Below, piece after piece: positions 7,889 to 12,585 of a stretch of 12,585 bases of DNA; position 1 is the first letter of the stretch, and every line of letters begins with the position of its first letter. The notes below the pieces were generated by a model. The model made no database searches and had not been told where the DNA came from. It saw nothing but the letters and a program-made list of their open reading frames with translations. The position numbers were made by a program, and so were the translations under genes. The stretch comes from a bacterium (GTDB taxonomy: Bacteria; Calditrichota; Calditrichia; RBG-13-44-9; J042): the NCBI GenBank assembly GCA_015494485.1, contig WGBF01000425.1:1-12585 (forward strand). Reading direction: 5' to 3'.

Positions 7889-8413
7889 CTATTCTACAAT
7901 GATTTGACCTGTCATTAAATGATGGCCAATGCCGCAAAATTCATTGCAAATGACCTGAAAAATGCCTTTGCTGGTGGGCGTCAGTGTCAGAACGTGGTCA
8001 TACCCCGGAAGTACCTGAAAGTTAATATTAATGGGAAGCACGGAAAAACCATGCTGCAGATCCACGGAAGAAATGTGTAACCGGTACGTTTGACCCTCCT
8101 TCAGTTTCAATATTGGGTACCAGCGCCACATCTGCCCCATTAAATACGCATCGCCACCCGGCGAAGGCTCCACGACCGGAATGCCGTTTTTTTCCCCAAC
8201 TTTATTGGTTTCCACAAAACGATTTACCCGTTTCTGAAACTCTGCAGGGGTAACGGCATAGGATTCGCCGGTACTGTTTTGTTTTCCTTTGAAGTGCCAA
8301 TAGGGCATGGCCAAAAACATAACCATACACCATACCAGCGCAACGCCCACCCATAGGCGTTCGCTGCCTTCCGGGGGTTTAAACCAATTGGATTCCGGTG
8401 ATTTAATACTCAT
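7889..8413 (-). CDS. Heme-copper reductase subunit II with complete CuA site
   Basis: This 174-residue protein has one N-terminal transmembrane helix (about 20-38) and an exported cupredoxin domain. CuA receives electrons from a periplasmic donor and passes them to the heme in subunit I. Its ligands are all visible: the His in LQHGFSVLP, and the C-terminal CNEFCGIGHHLM, which supplies two Cys, the backbone Glu position, His and Met. The wording (LQHGFSVLPININFQVLPGYDH) is close to the short one-helix subunit II of ba3 oxidases. MWRWYPILKL would be the aromatic docking or electron-entry stretch. There is no C-terminal cytochrome c domain, so a separate electron donor is required. A near-perfect AGGAGG (8420-8425) precedes the ATG. 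It is 18 nt from the small subunit gene and 12 nt from subunit I. Confidence 0.93.
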   Translation of the reverse strand: MSIKSPESNWFKPPEGSERLWVGVALVWCMVMFLAMPYWHFKGKQNSTGESYAVTPAEFQKRVNRFVETNKVGEKNGIPVVEPSPGGDAYLMGQMWRWYPILKLKEGQTYRLHISSVDLQHGFSVLPININFQVLPGYDHVLTLTPTSKGIFQVICNEFCGIGHHLMTGQIIVE

Positions 8414-8431
8414 TGGTTTCCTCCTGCGTTG

Positions 8432-8578
8432 TTAAGGTAACAGTGCTTTGGCCATGGTAACAATCTGATACCATCCCCAAATGGTGTAGGAAAGAATGGG
8501 GATCAAAAGTCCCAGGGCCAGCAAAAGCCAGGGGTTATCCATTAACTTCTGAAGGGGATGCTTTTGATTGCCTTCCAT
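8432..8578 (-). CDS. 48-residue single-helix protein, probable ba3 subunit IIa (CbaD)-like subunit
   Basis: The reading frame begins MEGNQKHPLQKL and holds one transmembrane helix (about 17-37) with a short polar tail on each side. In Thermus the ba3 operon runs IIa (cbaD), II (cbaB), I (cbaA). The same order here (small protein, CuA subunit, subunit I) supports a IIa-like role, in which the helix replaces the first helix of a two-helix subunit II. The length is close to the 30-50 residues usual for such subunits. The start overlaps the upstream gene by 37 bp, which suggests translational coupling, and a strong AAAAGGAGGG precedes it. Sequence identity to known IIa proteins cannot be judged at this size, so the assignment rests on position, topology and the ribosome binding site. 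Confidence 0.75.
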   Translation of the reverse strand: MEGNQKHPLQKLMDNPWLLLALGLLIPILSYTIWGWYQIVTMAKALLP

Positions 8579-9933
8579 AATGCCCTCCTTTTTTTTATGA
8601 TTACGGGAATTGCCGGCGACAATGCGGATAACACAATCCAAACGAATAAAACACCGCCGGTAATGGCCATCAGTCCACCCAAACCCACCAAACCCATACC
8701 AACGAATTCCCTCAGGGTACTGATGTGCTGTTCGGCACCATAAACTTTCCGGGCCAAACCGGCCAACCCAAACCCGACGGCAAAAATGGTTTGACCAAAA
8801 CCAAAAATTACCGGTTGCCAGGCACTCATCCGCTTTAGCGAACCTGCCGGGATGGGAAAACCAAACCGTTCCAGCAGAAGATATGCCATCACCATGTAAA
8901 TTACTGTTACAGAGCCTATAGCCGCATGATAGTGGGCGGGAACCAGCGTATTGGAAACCCGAATCAGCGCCCCCAAAACAAAGCCGGTCAAAATCAAAAC
9001 AACGCTGGTTAAGAACCCCCATAGCATTCCCCGGTTGGCAACCGAAACCGTATTGCCATATCGCCAATACCGATATCCAATACCGAAAAGCATCACCAAC
9101 ACACCGGGGAAAATGCCAAATTGCATAAGCCGCGTAAATTGGACGTAGTAAACGCCGGGATTAGCTGCATGAAATGCCAAATACGGAGCATAAAGGATTG
9201 GAAGCACCAACACGGCAAATGCCGTATTTACCCATCGCAGGGAAGGAACAGATGGCGGATGCACTTTCGCCAGCACAATTAACCACACATTCAACATCCC
9301 CACAACATTGACTACCTGTAACACATGCCCTGCACCCCAGAACAGCCAATCGTAACGAAGGGTAATATTTTCCGGATACGGAAATCGTAAGTAAGTAATA
9401 CCCAATGTGGCGACGGTTATCAGAAATGCCAGTGCAGCCCACCGAAGACCCCATTGCACTTCCACCGGTAATACGGGGTGTCCCGGATCCACAAGAACAC
9501 GACGTTGCAGTGGAAATGGATCGAAGTAAGTCAACACTAATGCCAGTAAAATGCAGCCCATCCCAATAAAAAACAACGGATGATCCAGCACAGGTATGTA
9601 GTTGGACATCACAGGTGTTGCATTGGATGCCCCACTGGCCAGCAACAGCACAATTCCAATACTTGCCAGGTAGGGCGGTTCAATTAGCGAAACGATTTTA
9701 TTCCGTTTTCCGGGAAGTAATGCATACAACGAAGCTAAAATAGAGGATAACCACACAAACAGTGAAAGATTGACATGGACGACCAGGCTTCGACGGGCAA
9801 ATTCAGGATCGGTCATGAGATGGTGTAAGCCAGGAGCACGTCCCACCACCAACACAAACGATAAAAATCCCGCTAAAAGCAACGAGACAATCCCTACCAC
9901 CAACCACTGTTGAGACCTCTGGTATGCATCCAT
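8542..9933 (-). CDS. Heme-copper subunit I homologue with depleted CuB site (accessory or second catalytic subunit)
   Basis: This 463-residue polytopic protein (about 12 helices) is a paralogue of the subunit I encoded downstream. Shared landmarks are the helix II His (H53 in VVHVNLSLFVW), the helix VI motif GAGHVLQVVNV (H203, compare GHPSQQINV), DHPLFFIG, and the helix X pair VPAHYHAAIG (H334, H336, compare IPGHFHATV). Both low-spin heme ligands and the proximal high-spin ligand are therefore kept. The CuB pair is not: the partner has AHH, whereas here helix VII reads AFHAANPG, so F254 replaces one His and H255 remains. No Tyr sits at H+4 (V207). It could be a heme-bearing electron-transfer or structural subunit, or a reductase with a different non-heme metal. 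It is the first gene of the operon, with GAGGGGGA upstream of the ATG, and it overlaps the next gene. Homology is clear; catalytic competence is doubtful. Confidence 0.85.
   Translation of the reverse strand: MDAYQRSQQWLVVGIVSLLLAGFLSFVLVVGRAPGLHHLMTDPEFARRSLVVHVNLSLFVWLSSILASLYALLPGKRNKIVSLIEPPYLASIGIVLLLASGASNATPVMSNYIPVLDHPLFFIGMGCILLALVLTYFDPFPLQRRVLVDPGHPVLPVEVQWGLRWAALAFLITVATLGITYLRFPYPENITLRYDWLFWGAGHVLQVVNVVGMLNVWLIVLAKVHPPSVPSLRWVNTAFAVLVLPILYAPYLAFHAANPGVYYVQFTRLMQFGIFPGVLVMLFGIGYRYWRYGNTVSVANRGMLWGFLTSVVLILTGFVLGALIRVSNTLVPAHYHAAIGSVTVIYMVMAYLLLERFGFPIPAGSLKRMSAWQPVIFGFGQTIFAVGFGLAGLARKVYGAEQHISTLREFVGMGLVGLGGLMAITGGVLFVWIVLSALSPAIPVIIKKRRALWKAIKSIPFRS
8583..8592 (-). promoter_or_regulatory. 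Strong ribosome binding site for the 48-residue subunit
   Basis: On the - strand AAAAGGAGGG lies 4 nt before the ATG at 8578, inside the end of the upstream coding sequence. It fixes the start of the short gene. A longer open frame that runs through this start upstream is only a shadow of the neighbouring gene. Confidence 0.75.
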
Positions 9934-9959
9934 AAATCCATTCCCCCTCAGCCATCATT

Positions 9960-10025
9960 TAATGGACTTCGTTGTCCACTGAACAAGAGTTTACGAAACC
10001 CAATAACAGACTGTCAAGTCCATTA
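9960..10025. promoter_or_regulatory. Inverted operator-like motifs framing the operon promoter
   Basis: TAATGGACTT (9960-9969) is repeated in inverse orientation as AAGTCCATTA (10016-10025). One copy overlaps the -35 box and the other lies just past the predicted start point. The left copy is also half of a local dyad, TGGAC-6 nt-GTCCA (9963-9978). The right copy forms GACT-4 nt-AGTC (10010-10021 region) on the - strand. Such placement is typical of a repressor that blocks polymerase. The adjacent Rrf2 regulator is the obvious candidate ligand, but binding is inferred. Confidence 0.55.
9988..10017 (-). promoter_or_regulatory. Sigma70-like promoter of the respiratory operon
   Basis: On the - strand a perfect -35 TTGACA (10012-10017) is followed after 18 nt by TAAACT (9988-9993), which matches 4 of 6 -10 consensus bases. 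Transcription would start near 9981, leaving a leader of about 48 nt before the ATG at 9933. Operator-like repeats overlap the -35 box and the start region. Confidence 0.6.
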
Positions 10026-10085
10026 TTTATTTTTGTAAACTTTTCTATATTGGCAACATTATTTATCTGGAGAGTATTTATAGAT

Positions 10086-10134
10086 GCAAAGCATGTTTCC
10101 GAACGAGAGCGGTTCTTTTCCGGAAACGCTTTGC
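10086..10134 (+). repeat. Long imperfect hairpin upstream of the Rrf2 gene
   Basis: GCAAAGC (10086-10092), a 2-nt bulge AT, and GTTTCCG (10095-10101) pair with CGGAAAC (10121-10127) and GCTTTGC (10128-10134). This gives 14 base pairs. Inside the loop GAAC (10101-10104) and GTTC (10112-10115) could pair as an alternative. No T-tract follows on either side, so it is not an intrinsic terminator. It could be a structured leader of the regulator mRNA or a protein-binding dyad. Confidence 0.6.
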
Positions 10135-10246
10135 GTGGGTGAGGTCAATTCATCCTTTGCTGGATATTGCTCATTTGGAAGACTAAATTGTAATTCAGCA
10201 TGGATTAGGAAGTAGAACAGCATAACGAGGATTAAGGTCGAAGCTC

Positions 10247-10675
10247 ATGAAGTTAACACAAACTGCTGAGTACGCATTGCGGGTAATGGCAATTATTGCC
10301 TCTCTGGAACCCGGGAAGCCCGTTCGAGCAATGGATTTAACCGACAAAACCGGAATTCCGCCGCATTACTTATCCAAAATTATGCGGCGATTGGTAGCAG
10401 CGGGATTGCTAAAATCTCAAAAAGGTCGTGGTGGGGGGTTTGTACTGGCCCGTCCATTGTCTGAAATATTTTTTTCCGATATTTTAAAAGCCGTTAATTA
10501 CAACACCGAAGCTGCCGTGTGCGTGTTCGGCTGGGAAGAATGCAGTGAGGAGAATCCCTGCCCCCTGCATTTTTTCTGGCGGGATGTGAAAAACTATTTC
10601 AGTCAGTGGGCCGAAAAACATACCCTGAAAGAGGTTAAAGAGGTTTTACCCGAGGTTGGTAATCCGCAGGTGTAG
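10247..10675 (+). CDS. Rrf2-family transcriptional regulator, likely Fe-S (NsrR/IscR-like) sensor
   Basis: This 142-residue protein starts with the family hallmark MKLTQTAEYALRVM. A winged helix-turn-helix spans about 26-66 (IPPHYLSKIMRRLVAAGLL, wing KGRGGGFVLARP). The dimerisation helix and cluster loop follow. Three cysteines, C92, C99 and C105 (C-x6-C-x5-C, ending NPCPLH), are placed as in the Fe-S ligands of NsrR, IscR and RsrR. Those regulators sense NO, cluster status or redox state and usually repress their targets. It is divergent from the respiratory operon, and the dyads in the operon promoter are the probable sites, so it likely controls that operon and perhaps itself. The spacing of the first two Cys is slightly longer than the x5 I recall for IscR and NsrR. 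Family assignment is firm; NO sensing is inferred from the neighbouring reductase. The gene ends 7 bp from the convergent next gene. Confidence 0.9.
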   Translation: MKLTQTAEYALRVMAIIASLEPGKPVRAMDLTDKTGIPPHYLSKIMRRLVAAGLLKSQKGRGGGFVLARPLSEIFFSDILKAVNYNTEAAVCVFGWEECSEENPCPLHFFWRDVKNYFSQWAEKHTLKEVKEVLPEVGNPQV

Positions 10676-10682
10676 CCGGGCG

Positions 10683-11291
10683 TTATTTCTTTAACCGAAG
10701 CTCCTTGCGGACTTGCCCCACCACCGTTCGCAATTCCCGGGCAATTATTGTGCGGTGTTTACGAATTGTCTGTCGGGCATATTGATTTGCATGGTCCGAT
10801 ACGACCCGCACGCTGTAAATTGGCACCGGCCCGTTTTTTTGCAATTCCCGGGCAATCCAGTACAATTCCATATCCACCAATGCCGCACCGGTACGGCGAT
10901 GAAGTGCCTGCACCTGTTCCTCTGATTCTACCGGTTCCGGAACTGTTACCTGAACTGCGGTAGGCCATTCCCTTCCGGAAAAAAGTGCCAGAGGCAACGT
11001 GTCCCCTGCTTCATTGCACACCATTTGAACGGCCACAGCATCTCCCACGGAGAAATCCTTTACCAGCGCACCGGAAATGCCAACATTTACTACCACCTGC
11101 GGGGGAATTTCCGTCCACCAGCGAGACATTAGTGAGGCATCTTCAACACCCAGGCCGACTTCCACCAGCCGTATCCCCGGTGCCAATTCAAACAGGCGCA
11201 TGCTCCCCTGCTGTTGTAATAACACCGCCTTTCCCCAAAAATGAAAAATGGCCCGTGATTCAAACGGCAATGCGGTTACAAAATACACCAT
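10683..11291 (-). CDS. Nucleosidase of the MTA/SAH nucleosidase-futalosine hydrolase family
   Basis: This 202-residue cytoplasmic protein belongs to the nucleoside phosphorylase/hydrolase superfamily. Landmarks in order are ALPFES with E11 (equivalent to catalytic E12 of MTA/SAH nucleosidase), NVGISGAL (69-76), VDMELYWIAR (139-148, with E142 at the ribose-binding Glu) and RVVSDHAN (162-169, with D166 at the purine-N7 proton donor). All three key acidic residues are present, so it is probably active and hydrolytic. It is shorter than typical MTA/SAH nucleosidases (about 230 residues). Candidates are futalosine hydrolase (MqnB) of menaquinone synthesis, a methylthioadenosine nucleosidase, or a hopanoid-type nucleosidase. 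The sequence alone does not decide. A good GGGAAG site precedes the ATG. It is convergent with the Rrf2 gene and divergent from the dUTPase gene. Confidence 0.75.
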   Translation of the reverse strand: MVYFVTALPFESRAIFHFWGKAVLLQQQGSMRLFELAPGIRLVEVGLGVEDASLMSRWWTEIPPQVVVNVGISGALVKDFSVGDAVAVQMVCNEAGDTLPLALFSGREWPTAVQVTVPEPVESEEQVQALHRRTGAALVDMELYWIARELQKNGPVPIYSVRVVSDHANQYARQTIRKHRTIIARELRTVVGQVRKELRLKK

Positions 11292-11336
11292 TGTGAACTT
11301 CCCAATGAATGTGTTCCGGTAATTCCCGGAATATTT

Positions 11337-11363
11337 TTGAAATCGCCATCTTCTTTCTAAATT
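11337..11363 (+). promoter_or_regulatory. Possible promoter for the dUTPase gene
   Basis: TTGAAA (11337-11342) and TAAATT (11358-11363) are separated by 15 nt, which is short for sigma70. The same stretch also fits loosely the Bacteroidota pattern TTTG followed about 18-19 nt later by TAnnTT. It is the best candidate in the 102-bp divergent gap. Confidence 0.25.
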
Positions 11364-11393
11364 ACAGGTTCTAATTTAACCAGGAGTTTAAGA

Positions 11394-11867
11394 ATGGCCA
11401 TTCAAATTCGTATTTACCGGAAAGATAAATCCGTACCCCTCCCGGAACGCAAAACGCCCCGGTCGGTTGGGTTGGATGTGTACGCCGCAGAAGAAGTCCA
11501 CCTTTACCCCGGACAGCCGATGCTGGTACCCACAGGCTTAATCATCGAATCCCCGCCGGGATATTTCTTTAAAATTTTTATCCGCAGCGGTCTGGCCATT
11601 AAACACGGCATCAGCTTAATTAACGATGTGGGAATTGTGGACGAAGACTACTGCGGTCCCGAAGATGAAGTGCGCATCGGCCTGATTCGCCATTACAATC
11701 CCAACGATCCACACCAAAATAAGCCGTTCATCATTGAAAAAGGTATGCGCATTGCTCAGTTGATTTTCGAGAAAAATGAATTTCCGGAGATTGAGTGGGT
11801 GGAACAGGACCGCCCCGATTTTGCGGGAAAAAGCCGCGGCGGGTTTGGTTCCACCGGCATGAAATAA
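11394..11867 (+). CDS. dut: dUTP diphosphatase (trimeric dUTPase)
   Basis: This 157-residue enzyme hydrolyses dUTP to dUMP and pyrophosphate, which keeps uracil out of DNA and feeds thymidylate synthesis. All five motifs of the trimeric family are visible: motif 1 SVGLDVYAAE (24-33), motif 2 RSGLA (64-68), motif 3 VGIVDEDYCG (79-88, with D83 as water-activating Asp and Y86 as base-stacking Tyr), motif 4 GMRIAQLIF (117-125), and the glycine-rich motif 5 RGGFGSTG (148-155). The length is normal. Between motifs 3 and 4 the loop RHYNPNDPHQNKP is several residues longer than in the E. coli or human enzyme, and motif 2 has Ile instead of the usual Pro before RSG. AGGAG lies 7 nt before the ATG. The motif 5 tail and Tyr in motif 3 favour dUTPase over dCTP deaminase. 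Confidence 0.92.
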   Translation: MAIQIRIYRKDKSVPLPERKTPRSVGLDVYAAEEVHLYPGQPMLVPTGLIIESPPGYFFKIFIRSGLAIKHGISLINDVGIVDEDYCGPEDEVRIGLIRHYNPNDPHQNKPFIIEKGMRIAQLIFEKNEFPEIEWVEQDRPDFAGKSRGGFGSTGMK

Positions 11868-11957
11868 GCCCTGCGCCCCGGAAAGCAGTTGCGCTCTCTG
11901 GAATTTCGTCGTATTATTATCACCTAAAATTAGTTCAAGAATTGGAGGCTCATTACC

Positions 11958-12542
11958 ATGAACATACAGATCACCAAACCCGCATTAAAGAAAATCCTGG
12001 AACTCAAGGAGCAGATGGATCAGCCCATTGCCGGCCTGCGCATTATTGCGGATGCGACCTCCCCGTTCCGGGTCAATTACAACCTGGCCTTTGTACCCGA
12101 AGGGGACAATCTGGAAGAAGACACAGTGGTGGAAATTGAAGGGCTGAAAGTTTTTGTCGATCCGGAGAGCGTACCATACATGGACGGGGTCACACTGGAT
12201 TTTATTGACAACCCGTTTGGTGGGAACTTCCGCATCGATGCCCCGCCCCCACCGCGGCCCAAATTGGAAGGCCCACTGGCAGAACGCCTGCAGCGATTGG
12301 TGGACGAACAGATTAATCCGGCCCTGCGCCTGCACGGCGGCTGGGTGCAAATTGTGGACGTGCAGGAAGATCGCGTATTCGTGGAACTGGGCGGTGGTTG
12401 CAAGGGCTGTGGCATGGTGGACGTAACCCTCAAGCAAGGGGTTGAGGTGCTCATCAAACAAAACATTCCGGAAATTAAAGAAGTGCTGGATGTTACCGAC
12501 CACGCCGGGGGCACAAATCCGTATTACCAACCCTCTAAATAA
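11958..12542 (+). CDS. nfuA: NfuA-type iron-sulfur cluster carrier protein
   Basis: This 194-residue protein has the two-domain plan of E. coli NfuA (191 residues). Residues about 1-95 are a degenerate A-type (IscA/HesB-like) domain: it keeps the fold pattern (ITKPALKKILEL, GLRI, FVDPESVPYMDGVTLDFI) but has no cysteine. Residues about 108-190 are the NifU C-terminal domain with GGGCKGCGMVDVTLKQGVE, where C148 and C151 form the CxxC motif that bridges a [4Fe-4S] cluster between two monomers. NfuA carries 4Fe-4S clusters to client apoproteins, especially under stress or iron limitation. A proline-rich linker (PPPPRPK) joins the domains. GGAGG precedes the ATG by about 11 nt. It follows dut by 90 bp. 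A direct link to the FeS-rich respiratory operon is possible but not shown by the sequence. Confidence 0.9.
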   Translation: MNIQITKPALKKILELKEQMDQPIAGLRIIADATSPFRVNYNLAFVPEGDNLEEDTVVEIEGLKVFVDPESVPYMDGVTLDFIDNPFGGNFRIDAPPPPRPKLEGPLAERLQRLVDEQINPALRLHGGWVQIVDVQEDRVFVELGGGCKGCGMVDVTLKQGVEVLIKQNIPEIKEVLDVTDHAGGTNPYYQPSK

Positions 12543-12545
12543 TTC

Positions 12546-12585
12546 ATGAAACCGGTCGTATTGATTTCCACCTATGCCCTGGGGC
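12546..12585 (+). CDS. Start of an unidentified gene, cut by the window edge
   Basis: An ATG 3 nt after the nfuA stop opens a frame reading MKPVVLISTYALG to the window end. The short hydrophobic stretch after a charged start looks like a first beta-strand or a signal sequence. No clear ribosome binding site is seen, so it may be translationally coupled to nfuA. Function cannot be assigned from 13 codons. Confidence 0.4.
   Translation, partial: MKPVVLISTYALG

Larger units (their letters stand above)
9934..10246. other. 313-bp divergent control region between the respiratory operon and the Rrf2 gene
   Basis: The left third (9960-10025) holds a promoter and operator-like motifs for the leftward operon. 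The middle (10026-10080) is AT-rich and could contain a rightward promoter, for example TTGGCA near 10050, but no good -10 pairs with it at normal spacing. The right part has a long hairpin (10086-10134) and then unstructured sequence up to the regulator start. A 43-codon frame at 10084-10215 is not supported as a gene. Confidence 0.7.

Noticed and set aside
8579..9067. Upstream part of a 211-codon frame that contains the 48-residue subunit
   Set aside because: It is out-of-frame shadow of the well-supported 463-residue heme-copper protein. Only the part from 8578 downward has its own start, ribosome binding site and a sensible helix.
10084..10215. 43-codon frame (MQSMFPNESG...) in the control region with a GGAG about 11 nt upstream
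   Set aside because: It coincides with the hairpin, has no recognisable domain or hydrophobic segment, and its ribosome binding site is poorly spaced. More likely non-coding.
10683..11291. Naming the nucleosidase mqnB or mtnN
   Set aside because: The catalytic residues are shared by both families and no other menaquinone or methionine-salvage gene is in the window to decide between them.
11314..11339. TTCCGG-6 nt-CCGGAA dyad followed by TATTTTTG, terminator-like on the + strand
   Set aside because: The stem is only 6 bp, the U-tract is offset, and it lies upstream of dut where no + transcript obviously needs ending. It could catch read-through from the Rrf2 gene, but this is too weak to call.
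11985..12530. 181-codon antisense frame opposite nfuA
   Set aside because: No recognisable domain; the + strand gene has intact NfuA architecture and a good ribosome binding site.

Overview
The window comes from a Gram-negative bacterium that respires through a quinone pool. An SppA-type protease with a barrel-like N-terminal region, a mannosyl-3-phosphoglycerate phosphatase, a ba3-like heme-copper enzyme and a mixed FeS/cytochrome b quinol dehydrogenase together suggest the Rhodothermota/Calditrichota (FCB) neighbourhood, possibly a thermophile or halotolerant organism. That placement is inference; nothing here fixes the taxon. No mobile element, CRISPR array, tRNA or rRNA was seen.

Layout. 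(1) 1-2946, + strand: the 3' end of a HAD phosphatase of the mannosyl-3-phosphoglycerate phosphatase type, then a large SppA-family protease 4 nt downstream, closed by a clear intrinsic terminator. (2) 2984-9933, - strand: a six-gene respiratory operon. In transcription order it holds a heme-copper subunit I homologue with a depleted CuB site, a 48-residue one-helix subunit, a CuA subunit II, a complete ba3-like subunit I, a membrane-anchored SCO/SenC protein, and a 706-residue fusion of diheme cytochrome b, two [4Fe-4S] clusters, an FlpD/MvhD-like domain and an exported C-terminal domain. (3) 9934-10246: a 313-bp control region with a good sigma70-like promoter for the operon, framed by inverted operator-like motifs, plus a long hairpin. 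(4) 10247-10675, + strand: an Rrf2-family regulator with three cysteines, divergent from the operon. (5) 10683-11291, - strand: a nucleosidase of the MTAN/futalosine hydrolase family. (6) 11394-12585, + strand: dUTPase, an NfuA-type iron-sulfur carrier, and the first codons of another gene.

How it works together. The order small subunit, subunit II, subunit I matches the Thermus ba3 oxidase operon, and the main subunit I keeps all six metal-binding histidines. However, the active-site tyrosine of oxygen reductases (H+4 in helix VI) is Gln, and the alternative cbb3 position in helix VII is also not Tyr. With an SCO/SenC gene in the operon and an Rrf2 regulator with an Fe-S-type cysteine triad beside it, the best reading is a quinol-fed nitric oxide reductase, or another non-canonical heme-copper reductase, under NO or redox control. 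The cytochrome b/FeS/FlpD fusion would be its dedicated quinol-side partner. The operon carries no Rieske protein and no c-type cytochrome, so the electron path to CuA is open. This operon is the candidate unusual system of the window.
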